From: Candidatus Omnitrophota bacterium
Lineage (GTDB): Bacteria; Hinthialibacterota; Hinthialibacteria; OLB16
Assembly: GCA_029261095.1 (NCBI GenBank)
Contig: JAJDBZ010000294.1
Span: forward strand, 1 to 35,516
Direction of reading: 5' to 3'
DNA length: 35,516 bases
The notes beneath the pieces are model-generated. The model had not been told where the DNA came from, searched no databases, and saw only the letters and a list, made by a program, of their open reading frames with translations. Position numbers and translations under genes: made by a program. Below, one piece after another: positions 24,131-34,100 of this stretch (the first letter of the stretch is position 1; each line of letters opens with the position of its first letter).

Positions 24131-26293
24131 TTACGCGATCGGTTTTCTCAAGAAATCGAGGATTTCCTCCCGGTCGTGAACCGCTTGAGGGACTGGAAGA
24201 GAATCCAGAAAGACGGACCCGTAGGGTTTGGTCCGGACGCGTGAATCGAGAATGGCCACAACGCCTCGGTCTCTGTGGCTCCGAATGAGGCGTCCGAGAC
24301 CCTGCCGAAACTGCATGACGGCGTGGGGAATTTGAATCTCATAGAACGGGTTCCCTCCCCTCGCGCGGGATCGAGCGATACGCGCTTCAAGGACTGGGTC
24401 ATCGGGCACTTGGAAGGGAAGTCGGGTGATGACCACCATCTCCAAGGCTTTTCCGGGAACATCGACCCCCTGCCAAAACGTCGCAGCCCCAAACAGCAGC
24501 GCTCGCGACGATCCTTTGAACACTTCCAAGATTTTTTCTCGAGAGGCATCTCCTTGGCGCAGCACAAGTAAAGGATCCTCGGATGAACGTTTTCTCGTTG
24601 TCATGGAAGGTGTCCAGGGCTCGGAATCCGACGTTTCGATAAATCGATCGTAGAGGGCATCCAAGATCTTAAAGCTGGTACATAGGACAAAGACTCCACC
24701 TTGTGCACCCGCGGCAAGTGGCTCGATCTCGGCGATAAGATCCGAGATGTAGGCATCGTATTGGGCCGGTTCGGCGAGATGGTCAGGCGCATAGACTCGA
24801 AGGTTCTTCTCATAATCAAAGGGAGAAGGTAGCGAAAGGCTGGAGCCCCGTCCCTCATCAACCCCCAGGCGCGTTCGGATGAAGGAAAAATCCCCGCCAG
24901 TCGAGAGAGTAGCGGACACCAGGACCGTTGTCTCGAAGAAGGGGTAGAGTCGTTCGGCGAGGACTTCGCCCGGTTCGATGGGAGTAGCGTTGAAAGCGGC
25001 GGTCCCTTTGGCCTCGGTTGGGGATTTGGATCTGGGCAAGATTTCTTCCGCCCAGAGGAGCCAGGGGGAGGAGGGGGCCATCCCGAGGATTTCCTTGGCT
25101 TCATTAAGGATTCGTTCCAGGCGCTTGATATACCCCTCGCATTCGATCCTTTTTTCATCGACAAGGATTTTTCGGCTTGCCAGTTTCAATGAAGCGACCA
25201 ACTCCGACAGGGGTTCCAAGAAATGATTCAATCCCAATTCGGCGGTCTCTTGGGATACCTGGGTCTTGGGTTTTCCATCGAGGACCGTTTCATGAAACCA
25301 GTGAATGGTCTCGTTGAATTTCTTTTCGACCGCGATGACTTGGTCGAGAAGGTTTTGTCTCTGTTCAAGCGAGAGATCATGAAGAGACCCCACAAGGCAT
25401 CCCTCCCCCTCGCGTCCTCGCAATCCCTCCCAGACTCTTCTCAAAGCACGATGGGAGAATTCGGCGCCTAGGCAATCCGATGCGATGCTATCGAGAGAAT
25501 GCGCTTCATCGAGAATCAGGTAGGAGCATTGCGGGAGGTATTCCCAGTCGGCTCGAAGGTTGGCGAAGAGGAGATGGTGGTTGCCGACCAAGACATCTGC
25601 GGTCTGAATGTGACGTCGGGCTCGTTGATGGAAACAGGTGCCGCCACGTCCGCAATCCTGTCCGGAACAAAGGTCCGGAATACGGCAAGATTGAAACCAG
25701 GTGGCGGGGGAGAGATGAAAATCGAGTTCCGACCGGAGGCCGTTCCTCGACCTGTCTTTCCATTCGAGGAGCGCTTCGACCTCTTTTCGGTTGTAAACAT
25801 CGGGTTTGGTTTGGGAGGCTGTATCCACCCCATCGAGGCGCCGTTCGCAGAGGTAATTTTCGGCCCCGAGACAGAGTGAGTAAGAAAAATCCACTGGGAG
25901 GTGCTTGCGAAGAAAGGGGAGTTCTTTTTCCATGAGTTGGTGTTGGAGAGTCTTCGTCCCAGTCGCGACAAACACTTTCTGGTTTTCTTTGACTGCGCGA
26001 AGGATGGTGGGGACGAGGTATGCCAGCGATTTCCCGACACCGGTCCCAGCCTCGAGCAGGAGGATCGATTTTTTCTCAATGGATTCGGCCACCGCTTGGG
26101 CCATATCCAGTTGTTGGGGGCGGAACTCATAGTGGGGGAGACACTTCGAAAGGGTCCCTCCATCGCAAAAGAATTCTTTGATGGCCCCTTGGACCTCCAG
26201 CGCGATCGTGTTGGGTTCTTGGGTGTCCAGCGCCAGGGTTCCTCCATTGAGTGAGATATCCATCGATTCAAGCAGAGGCACGGGCGAATACAA
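24131..26293 (-). CDS. dinG: DinG-family ATP-dependent DNA helicase
   Basis: The 720-residue protein is an XPD-like superfamily 2 helicase. FRPQQLDMAQAV is the Q-motif region, EAGTGVGKS (81-89) Walker A, LDEAH (261-265) the DEAH box. The iron-sulphur cysteines are Cys149 and the C-x4-C-x5-C set Cys209, Cys214, Cys220, the same spacing as I recall for E. coli DinG. Later motifs are VLVSATLSTGG, FGAATFWQGVDVPG and QFRQGLGRLIR. It unwinds 5'-3' and acts on replication-linked structures or R-loops. The frame starts at a TTG (26293); an ATG at 26263 (MDISLNGG) is an alternative, and neither has a convincing Shine-Dalgarno. It converges with the DUF1080-like gene across 37 bp. Confidence 0.93.
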   Translation of the reverse strand: MYSPVPLLESMDISLNGGTLALDTQEPNTIALEVQGAIKEFFCDGGTLSKCLPHYEFRPQQLDMAQAVAESIEKKSILLLEAGTGVGKSLAYLVPTILRAVKENQKVFVATGTKTLQHQLMEKELPFLRKHLPVDFSYSLCLGAENYLCERRLDGVDTASQTKPDVYNRKEVEALLEWKDRSRNGLRSELDFHLSPATWFQSCRIPDLCSGQDCGRGGTCFHQRARRHIQTADVLVGNHHLLFANLRADWEYLPQCSYLILDEAHSLDSIASDCLGAEFSHRALRRVWEGLRGREGEGCLVGSLHDLSLEQRQNLLDQVIAVEKKFNETIHWFHETVLDGKPKTQVSQETAELGLNHFLEPLSELVASLKLASRKILVDEKRIECEGYIKRLERILNEAKEILGMAPSSPWLLWAEEILPRSKSPTEAKGTAAFNATPIEPGEVLAERLYPFFETTVLVSATLSTGGDFSFIRTRLGVDEGRGSSLSLPSPFDYEKNLRVYAPDHLAEPAQYDAYISDLIAEIEPLAAGAQGGVFVLCTSFKILDALYDRFIETSDSEPWTPSMTTRKRSSEDPLLVLRQGDASREKILEVFKGSSRALLFGAATFWQGVDVPGKALEMVVITRLPFQVPDDPVLEARIARSRARGGNPFYEIQIPHAVMQFRQGLGRLIRSHRDRGVVAILDSRVRTKPYGSVFLDSLPVPQAVHDREEILDFLRKPIA

Positions 26294-26430
26294 GGGATGC
26301 TGCGGTAGAACGGGTCTTCGTAGCCCTTGGGCTTTGTCTCCTACCCGAAGGTCCCGCCCATCGCGATCTTCCCTTCCCTATCGCTCCCTAACCTTCTACC
26401 TTTCCTTTCATATCTTCGGAATTTGAGGGT

Positions 26431-26614
26431 TTGTTCACGAGCGCGCCGGTTACGATCAAGGGTTTGGTGGAGCGTTTCGAGTCACAGGTCGAGGATTACA
26501 ATCGTGGGGCCTACAACGAGACCCAAGTCCGCTGATCGGGAGATCGATTCCATTGTTTATGAACTGTATGGGCTGACTGATGAAGAGATCGCGCTGGTGG
26601 AGAGGGCGGGGTGA
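26431..26614 (+). pseudogene. Internally deleted type IIG restriction-modification (Eco57I-like) gene
   Basis: From TTG at 26431 the frame reads LFTSAPVTIKGLVERF, then ESQVEDYNRGAYNETQVR, and stops at 26533-26535. This is the N-terminal signature of large Eco57I-type restriction-methyltransferases (LVERF...Y...YNETQVR). One base over, 26534-26614 reads DREIDSIVYELYGLTDEEIALVERAG and stops: the standard C-terminal end of the same proteins (IDxLVYELYGLTxEEIxIVE). The roughly thousand residues between, including all methyltransferase motifs, are missing. So a full-length gene was once here and collapsed to its two ends. The hints are from family knowledge, but both ends in order and in the same orientation make chance unlikely. 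Confidence 0.75.
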
Positions 26615-26635
26615 GGGGATGAGGCAATGATACCT

Positions 26636-26929
26636 GGTTCGAGATTCCTTTCTCGAACCCGCTTTCGCACGAATCCCTTGGTGCCATCGCTCGCCGTAAA
26701 ACTGGATGAGAAGATGAGGTTGGGCGATTCTATCCGCAGGAAGGGATTCCTGCGGAAGTTGCGCCGAGAAAGGATTCTCGGCGCAGGTGGGGAGGGCGTG
26801 AGCACCGATTCAATTTTTTTTGGTGTCCGACATGGCGGGGTACACATTCGCTAATCCGCCCTACTACACTCAATCGATCCGAGTCCGTTTCAACGGACGG
26901 CTCTTTGTGTTGCCACGGAATTGATTCCG
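26636..26929. repeat. Cluster of five strong hairpins
   Basis: Five inverted repeats follow each other. (1) GGTTCGAGA/TCTCGAACC, 26636-26659. (2) CCGCAGGAA/TTCCTGCGG, 26734-26755. (3) GCGCCGAGAA/TTCTCGGCGC, 26761-26784, only 5 bp after number 2. (4) GTCCGTT/AACGGAC, 26883-26898. (5) CGGAAT/ATTCCG, 26916-26929. Arms are perfect; loops are 2-6 bases. Numbers 2 and 3 share a loop of GGGA or AGGA type. This could be a structured RNA or decayed REP-like elements. The surrounding sequence is not coding. Confidence 0.6.
26821..26866 (-). repeat. Intergenic repeat of the GTAGGGYGGATTAGCG type
   Basis: On the minus strand this reads GTAGGGCGGATTAGCG, then continues to CCCCGCCATGTCGGACACC. Sequences beginning GTAGGGTGGATTAGCG and ending in a complementary CCGCC are, from memory, a common intergenic element in many bacterial genomes. 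GGCGG and CCGCC can pair here. Only one copy is in the window. Confidence 0.45.
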
Positions 26930-26980
26930 CGGCGGGATGGATCGCACCCGATTGCTAATATAATTCATTCAAACTTTCAC

Positions 26981-27014
26981 CTCCCGATAGATTCCTCCTG
27001 ACGTCGGAATGACA
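26981..27014 (-). repeat. Intergenic repeat of the GTCATTCCGA...GAGGAATCT type
   Basis: On the minus strand this reads TGTCATTCCGACGTC, then AGGAGGAATCTATCGGG. It belongs to the widespread intergenic sequence whose spurious translation is CHSERSEESR (here CHSDVRRNLSGG). It is usually present in many copies per genome; one copy is seen here. Confidence 0.6.
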
Positions 27015-27240
27015 CCTTATGGAATGTGCGGGAGGGTGGAGAGACGGCGGACAGGAGTCCGCGTGGGGTGGGAACGAAGCGGAGCAACGTTCCAACACCA
27101 TCGATCCGGAGGCTGATCGGGGGGAGTGGGCTCCCGCGAACCCCATGGAAAGCGGGTTGCGATGTGAGGCTTGACCTCCCCGCGCGAGAGTGCTTTTTTA
27201 GAGGTTCAATTCCGAGGGGATTTGGGAGGGGAACCCTATC

Positions 27241-30200
27241 ATGCCGGACCAGTCGTTCGTTCATCTTCACTTACATAGCGAATACTCCATTTTGGATGGG
27301 ATGTGCAGACTCGACCGTCTCATGGATGAGGTGAAGAGGCAGAAGATGTGGGCGGTCGGGTTGACCGATCACGGGAACATGTTCGGCGCCCTCGACTTCT
27401 ACAACAAAGCATCCAGCGCGGGTATCAAACCGATCTTCGGCTGCGAGTTCTACACCACCCCAGGCAGCCGTCACGAACGCGGAACTGGCCGGACCAAGGG
27501 GACCGATGGTCAGAAGATGATCAACCACCTGACCATCCTCGCCAAAGACCTCACCGGGTACGAGAACCTGATGAAACTCACCACCATCGCTTTCACCGAG
27601 GGGTTCTACTACAAACCGAGGATCGACAAAGAGGTTCTCCGCGAACATTCCGAAGGGCTCATCGCCTTCTCCGGGTGTCTGGCGGGAGAGGTTTGTCAGG
27701 GACTCTTGCGCGACGATATCGAGAAAGCCGGGGAAACTGTCGAGGAGTTCCGGGGCATTTTCGGCGAAGAGAACTACTATATGGAGATCATGTCGAACGG
27801 GATCCCGGAGCAGGACAAAGCGAACTCGGGAATCATTGAACTCGCCAACCGTTATAGCCTTCCTCTGGTCGCGACCAACGATGCCCATTATGTCCACCGA
27901 TCCGAGGCGGAAGCGCACCAGGCGATGGTCTGTATTCAAACCGGAAGCCTCCTCAACGATCCCGATGGTCTCCATTTCAATTCGAACGAGTTCTATTTGA
28001 AGTCGCCAGACCAGATGTGGAAAGAACTCGGAAAATATTCCGAGGCACTCAAACACACGACCGAAATCGCCAATCGTTGCAATGTCGAAATCGAGAAGAG
28101 CGGCAACACATTGATCATGCCGTCATTCGAGGCCCCGGAGAAACAACCAAACTCGGAGTTCATGCGTGAACTCACCTACCGAGGACTCTGGGAAAGATAC
28201 TTCGATCATGCCGACGAAATCGATTGGGACCCCACTGAATCGAGACCGAAGACATTGACCCCTATCGGCGATCCTCCCCCCAATCCGGGGAACTGGGAAG
28301 AAATCGCGAAACACCTCCCCAAAGTCGTGGTGGACCGTGCGGAGTTCGAGTTGGAGATCCTCGAATCGAAGGGTTACAACGAATACTTCCTCATCGTTTG
28401 GGATTTTATCGATTTCGCCCGTAAACGTGAGATTGCTGTCGGACCGGGGCGCGGAAGCGCCGCCGGGAGTATTGTCGCATACGCCCAAAGGATCACAGAC
28501 ATCGATCCTCTCCAGTTCGGGTTGATCTTCGAGAGGTTCCTCAACCCTGAACGCGAGTCCCCGCCCGATATCGATACCGACTTTTCCGATAAACGCCGTG
28601 ACGAAGTGATTCGCTACTGTGCCGAACGATATGGAGCGGATAGTGTTTCCCAGATCGCAACCTTTTCGAGGATGGGCGCAAAGCAGGTCGTGCGCGATGT
28701 CGCTCGCGTGATGGGAATGCCCGCCAGCGAGGGCAACCGAATCGCCAAACTCATTCCCAACGAACTGAATATCAAACTTGCCAAAGCGCTTCAAGATGCC
28801 CCCGAACTCGAGACCCTTCGGAAGGAAGACGCAGAACATGAAAAGCTGTTCGAAATCGCGCTAACCATCGAGGGGACGATCCGTCAGACATCGGTCCATG
28901 CCGCCGGTATCGTGATCGGCCCGGAAAGCCTGATCAATCTCTGTCCCTTAATGAAGACCAACAACGGCGACACCTGCACCCAATACGAACATAAACACCT
29001 CGAGGATTTGGGGCTGGTAAAGATGGACTTCCTCGGACTGAAGACTCTGTCGGTCATTGAAGACACGGTAATAGCGATCCACGAATCGGGTCGGGAGTTC
29101 GATATGTCCGAAATTCCCCTGGACGATCCCAAAGCCTACCAGCTACTTCAACGTGGGCGTACCAATGGGATCTTTCAGCTGGAGTCAGCGGGTATGAAGG
29201 ACCTGATCAAGAAGCTTCACCCGGAATCCTTCTACGATGTCATCCCGTTAGTCGCTCTCTATCGACCGGGTCCGCTACAGAGTGGGATGGTCGATAAATT
29301 CATTGCCCGCAAGCATGGACGAGAGCAGACTCAATACGATCACGCCGATCTGGAAGAGATTCTTTCCGAAACCTACGGGACCATTCTTTATCAAGAACAG
29401 GTCATGCAAATTGCGAGCAAGATCGCGGGTTACTCTCTTGGGGAAGCGGATATGCTGCGACGGGCGATGGGCAAAAAGAAACCCGAGGAGATGGCAAAAC
29501 AGAAGACCCGCTTCATGGAGGGTGCGGCCGAAAAGGGTTTTGAGCGCGCAATGGCCGACAAACTCTTTGATACGATCGAATTTTTCGCGGGTTACGGATT
29601 CAATAAATCTCACAGCGCGGCGTATGGAGTGATCGCGTACCAGACGGCCTACTTGAAGGCGAACCATCCGGGCGAGTTTATGGCTGCCGCGATGACCAAC
29701 GACCGTAACAACACGGACAAAGTGGTCCGTTATGTTTCCGACTGCCGGGAAATGGGAATCCCGGTCCTGCCTCCCGACATCAACCTGAGTCGCGAAAACT
29801 TCACAGTCACCTCGACAGGTATTCTGTTTGGCTTAGCGGGGATCAAAGGAGTGGGCGAGGCGGCTGTCAGGGGAGTCATTCGTGAACGGGAAGCGAACGG
29901 TCCATTCGACAACCTTCAGGATTTTTGTGAGAGAGTCGACAGCGGAGTGGTCAATAGCAAGATCATTGAATGCCTCATCCGGACCGGCGCCTTCGTCTCG
30001 TTCGGTAAAAAGAGGTCCCAGTTACTGGCGGCCTATCCAGAAGCGATCGGGGCTGCCGCAGCAATCCACAAAGACCGCGCGGCGGGACAAGCAAATCTGT
30101 TCGGCGATGTCGATCCCGGGGATGGAGAAGATATCGAATACCCCGATCTTCCGGAACTCTCGGATTCGGAGGTTCTCAAAGACGAGAAGAAACTTCTTGG

Positions 30201-30864
30201 GTTCTACATTTCCGGGCACCCCCTGTCGGAGCACGCCATTGAAATTCAAAAACTCTCCACTCATCAGGCAGCGGATATCGCTGAGATCGAGCAAGATCAG
30301 AGTTTTCCAGTCCGTATTGTCGGAATTATTACCTCGGTCCAAAAACGAAAAACCAAGAATGGTGACACAATGGCAAACATCCGTGTCGAGGATCTAACGG
30401 GTGAATTCGTCGGAACATTGTTCCCGAATACGTATCAAACGGTGGAGAACTTGTTGTTCGAGGGGAGTATTGTGGCGGTGGAGGGGTTCGCGAAACAGGG
30501 TCGCGACCAGCCGGAGGTCACTGTCGATGCGCTCAAACCTTTGAAAACATCCTGGGACGAGAATGTCAAAACAGTCCATGTCAGCCTGATATCCGAGGGT
30601 TTGGAGGATGAAATCCTAGAAACGCTAAAGCGAACCTTTCGACGTCACACCGGGGCCGCGGAAGTGGTGCTTCATGTAAAAACGCCCCGTCATGGTGAAG
30701 TTCTGATTCGCGCGGGGGAAGAATACAAGGTTGCCCCTACGCGTGAGATGGAGATCCAGGTGGAGGATTTATTGGAAGAGGACACGGTGGATTATGAAGT
30801 CAAAGGATACAGTCCCCGTCAGCAACAACGAAAACCTTGGGAACGGGCGCGGAATGGAAGTTAG
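27241..30864 (+). CDS. dnaE: DNA polymerase III subunit alpha
   Basis: The 1207-residue replicative polymerase starts at ATG 27241, with GGGAGGGG ending about 9 bases upstream. The PHP domain (1-280) keeps its metal-site residues: HLHSEYS, TDHGN, GCEFY, NHLTILA, FSGCLAG and NDAHY. The polymerase core has VGPGRGSAAGS and the acidic motif PDIDTDFSDKRRDE (Asp443, 445, 447), YQEQVMQIA, and GYGFNKSHSAAYG. Near 950, QANLF fits an internal beta-clamp binding motif. An OB fold follows (about 1020-1085, VRIVGIITSVQKRKTKNG). The length is normal for DnaE1. No epsilon gene is adjacent, and the complete PHP site allows a built-in proofreading role as shown for mycobacterial DnaE1. Confidence 0.97.
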   Translation: MPDQSFVHLHLHSEYSILDGMCRLDRLMDEVKRQKMWAVGLTDHGNMFGALDFYNKASSAGIKPIFGCEFYTTPGSRHERGTGRTKGTDGQKMINHLTILAKDLTGYENLMKLTTIAFTEGFYYKPRIDKEVLREHSEGLIAFSGCLAGEVCQGLLRDDIEKAGETVEEFRGIFGEENYYMEIMSNGIPEQDKANSGIIELANRYSLPLVATNDAHYVHRSEAEAHQAMVCIQTGSLLNDPDGLHFNSNEFYLKSPDQMWKELGKYSEALKHTTEIANRCNVEIEKSGNTLIMPSFEAPEKQPNSEFMRELTYRGLWERYFDHADEIDWDPTESRPKTLTPIGDPPPNPGNWEEIAKHLPKVVVDRAEFELEILESKGYNEYFLIVWDFIDFARKREIAVGPGRGSAAGSIVAYAQRITDIDPLQFGLIFERFLNPERESPPDIDTDFSDKRRDEVIRYCAERYGADSVSQIATFSRMGAKQVVRDVARVMGMPASEGNRIAKLIPNELNIKLAKALQDAPELETLRKEDAEHEKLFEIALTIEGTIRQTSVHAAGIVIGPESLINLCPLMKTNNGDTCTQYEHKHLEDLGLVKMDFLGLKTLSVIEDTVIAIHESGREFDMSEIPLDDPKAYQLLQRGRTNGIFQLESAGMKDLIKKLHPESFYDVIPLVALYRPGPLQSGMVDKFIARKHGREQTQYDHADLEEILSETYGTILYQEQVMQIASKIAGYSLGEADMLRRAMGKKKPEEMAKQKTRFMEGAAEKGFERAMADKLFDTIEFFAGYGFNKSHSAAYGVIAYQTAYLKANHPGEFMAAAMTNDRNNTDKVVRYVSDCREMGIPVLPPDINLSRENFTVTSTGILFGLAGIKGVGEAAVRGVIREREANGPFDNLQDFCERVDSGVVNSKIIECLIRTGAFVSFGKKRSQLLAAYPEAIGAAAAIHKDRAAGQANLFGDVDPGDGEDIEYPDLPELSDSEVLKDEKKLLGFYISGHPLSEHAIEIQKLSTHQAADIAEIEQDQSFPVRIVGIITSVQKRKTKNGDTMANIRVEDLTGEFVGTLFPNTYQTVENLLFEGSIVAVEGFAKQGRDQPEVTVDALKPLKTSWDENVKTVHVSLISEGLEDEILETLKRTFRRHTGAAEVVLHVKTPRHGEVLIRAGEEYKVAPTREMEIQVEDLLEEDTVDYEVKGYSPRQQQRKPWERARNGS

Positions 30865-31129
30865 TGTTCAGATGAATGGCCTCCCCCGTGGGAGAGGAAG
30901 GAAAGAGAATCCTCAGATCTAAAAATTTGTTGAAGTTATCTCAGGATTCGATACACTTTCTTTGAATATTGGATGTATGTGAAGGGTTTTTCAGGGATCA
31001 TGGAAAACCCATTGTGATATCTGTTGAGAAGTTTCTCTATACCGGCCCCGGGGAGGCATTAAGCCATCCCGTATCCGATTTTTCTCGCCCAAAAAAATTG
31101 TTTAAATGGAACGTCAAGGAGACCGAACT
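30865..31129 (+). other. Leader and promoter region of the vWA gene
   Basis: This 265-bp gap is AT-rich from 30920 to 30990. A hairpin with one mismatch, GGGGAGGC/GCCATCCC around ATTAA (31050-31070), lies about 60 bases before the ATG at 31130. I cannot assign a known riboswitch or sure promoter boxes. CTCCC/GGGAG around CCGT just after dnaE (about 30881-30895) lacks a T-run, so no terminator is claimed. Confidence 0.35.
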
Positions 31130-34100
31130 ATGTGGTCATCGCTCAAACAACTTCGTCCCGGCAGCATCTTAAAAAATGTACCTCAGCTGATCCTCATGGT
31201 CTCGGTACTGGTGGTTCCGCTTTCTCCAAGTTGGGGAATGCCGGCCGATCCCACGAATATCCGTACTTGGGGGCTCAAGGGTGACAAGACGAAAATCACC
31301 TGGACCGACAACGCGAGCGATGAAGACGAATACCGGGTCGAGCGATCCTCAAACGGAGGCGGTTTTAGCGAGATCGCCACGCTGGCCGCAGATACCAACA
31401 AATATTTCGATGATGGATTCGACACCTCCAACACCTACCGTTATCGAGTCCGCGCCTACCGCGCGAGCGATACAAGTTTTTCGAGCTACACGGACACCTC
31501 TCTGGGACCTCAAATCCTCACTGGGTCCAATTTCCGAATGTTCTACAACACCAGCGAATGTTTCCCGACAACAGGAGATAAAAAGAATTGCACTCCGAAC
31601 ACGATGAACGGGATGATGCAAAACGAGATGGCGGCGCGGATCAACGACGTTCTTGACGGTTCATTGGTCGAGTTTGTAACCAATTTCGGGTTTAACGATC
31701 CCTACAATCCTGAAGGAGGCGAACCGATCCCGGTAAACATGAAATACTGTGACGGCGGCGGATGCGCCGGAGGGTGTGGGATCGGTCTCGCCCCCGCGTT
31801 CCACGATCCCTATGACCATACGATGAATTCGGGAGACCCCGGAATGCTTGTGGTTCCCGCGCACGAACTCTTCCACATGATTCAGTTCAGCTACGACGCG
31901 GTGAAGACCGACCCCGCCGGAGCATGGGTCACCGAAGCGCAGGCACGGGCGATTCAAGACCTGGTGTGCATCGATGCGGGGGGCCTGACTTGTCAGAATG
32001 TAGATGACGAGCCCGGGGGGATCGCGCCATTCTACGGCCAGGTGAACTCTTATTTGGGGAACACCAACCGTCCCATCAATGAACTCTCTTATACCGCTTG
32101 TCTCTTTTGGTCTTATCTCTGCCAGGAATACGGAACCAACATGACCGAACCTCAACTCGGTCTAGATTTTCTCGAGAAGTTTTGGGACGAAGCCGACGAT
32201 GACAAGAACCGCGATGGGATTCAGGTGGTGGATGCGACGTTGAAGAACATTAACGCCTCATTCAGTTTCAAGGGAGCGTTCAAAGATTTTGTCATCGCCA
32301 ACTACGCAAAAGATCTAAGCGGAGCGGGAGTTCCTTCGAAATACCAGTATGTCGACGAGTCGCAATCGCCGGGGTCTTACGACATGGTCGCGCTTGAACT
32401 GAGCGAAGACATCTCCGGCATGGAGCAGGTGGGGCCGATGCTGGCGGATGTTCAAAAATGGGGCGCTGTCTATCACGAGGTTCGACCAGATAACACGGTG
32501 CCTTATATCCAAGTCGATTATAGTGTCGATAACGGGGTCCCGGCGTTCTTCTGCCTCCTCGCCATCAAAGGCGGCGAAATCGACATGGAGATCCGTCACG
32601 AGGGCATGGATTTCGCGGAATCCTTCGCGAATGACAGCTACGACGCCATTGCTGTGGTGGTGGCGGGACTCGAGAGCGATGTCAATTATCGTTATTCGAT
32701 CAACGGCACCCAACCGATTATCAACATTCTCGATCCGCTGTCTGGAAGAAAGGCACTCGTGGGAGATAAGGCCGCTCCGGAAAAATTTGTGGCGAAAGTC
32801 GAGGTCCTCGACCCCGATTCAAACCCAATCGAGGGGATCGCGGACAACGCGTTTACGTTCGAGATTGGTCCCCAAACATTGGGGGCCGGGAATATTGTGA
32901 CGAGCGCGTACGTTCAGGGGCAGTATTGGTTTGTCATTCAGTCTCCTACCCAGACAGCAAACACGGACTACGATTTTGTCGCGAGTTGGTCGGTGCTCTC
33001 CGACACGGAAACGAATGCTGTTTCATACATGATGCGCGCCGATGCGGACAACATGCTGGTGATCGACAAATCGGGGAGTATGGGCGCGCCCATTTCAAAA
33101 CTTCAGGACGCACAAGACGCCGCAAACCTATATGTCGACAGTTGGCGTGAGGGGGACAAGGTGGGTGTCGCGAGCTTCAATTGCACTTCTGACCCATCAG
33201 ACCTCACTCTCCGCGATTGGAATGACATGAGCCGGATGGATGCCCACACCGCGATCGGTGGAATCGGAGCGGGTGGAAACACCTCTATCGGTGCCGGACT
33301 TCAAGAGGGTTTGGACGAGTTAATCGCCCGGGGGGACGCGAGCCACCAATGGGCCGTCATCCTATTAAGCGACGGCAACAACACTTGTGACCCGGACATC
33401 GCGAATTTTCTCTCCACCTATGAAGCGCGAAAAGATAACGGAGATCAAGTGCCTCAGGTCCACACCGTTGCGATCGGAAACGACGCAAATCGCCCCGACC
33501 TGGAGAATTTGGCGAGCAAGACGGGGGGGAGCTACCAGTTTGCCGCCGAACCCTCTCCAAAAGGCCCGGCAGCCGGCGATTTTGGTCGCGATATCGCTGA
33601 GATCTACCGAGTGATCAGCGAAAGAATAACCAGGACCCAACAAGTCCTGATTGCGAGAGACGAACTGAGACGAAAACCCGAGAACGATCACCCGTTCACC
33701 GTCGATGGCGGTGCCTCGGAGTTGGTGGTGATCGCCAAGTTCGAACCGGGTACGAACCAACCGGATGTCGTCTTGGTCGACCCAATGGGAGCAACACACA
33801 CGGCGGGTATCGGAATTCTGAACCGACACAAAGTGTTCCGAGTCGGGTCGCCCGCGCCGGGTCAATGGGTCGTGCAGTTGAGATGTCCAAGTGGCTCGCA
33901 ATCTTGTTTCGGATCCGAGTACCTCGTCGAAGGAGCGGTCAAGAGCAGCCTTACGATGGACATGTTTTTTGTTCTACCTGTCGAGGATCGTATTGTGGGA
34001 ACCCCAATGCCGGTATTGGTGTCGTTGACCGACAGTGGGCCAATCAAGGGCGCAATTGTGGCGCTGGGCATCGAAGATCCATTGGGGAACTCGTCCGGCC

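Larger units (their letters stand above)
26294..27240. other. Gene-poor region with restriction-modification remnant, hairpins and repeats
   Basis: This 947-bp stretch lies between the dinG start and dnaE. It contains no intact gene. Its contents are listed separately: an internally deleted type IIG gene (26431-26614), a run of five hairpins (26636-26929), and two copies of widespread intergenic sequence types (26821-26866, 26981-27014). The rest, including the purine-rich stretch 27015-27160, shows only another imperfect inverted repeat around 27067-27099 (GGAACG/CGTTCC). Promoters for dinG and dnaE must lie at its ends. Confidence 0.7.

Noticed and set aside
25480-25935. Open frame on the plus strand within dinG
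   Set aside because: It overlaps the iron-sulphur and DEAH region of DinG on the other strand; no protein features.
26636-26929. CRISPR array
   Set aside because: The hairpins differ in sequence and spacing; there are no identical direct repeats and no cas genes.
27171-27200. Possible sigma-70 promoter for dnaE (TTGACC with a T-rich -10)
   Set aside because: The -35 box is fair, but the -10 region is only T6A with poor match, so it is not claimed.
28123-28839. Long open frame (238 codons) on the minus strand inside dnaE
   Set aside because: It lies wholly within the certain dnaE coding region and has no domain; it is a shadow of biased codon use.
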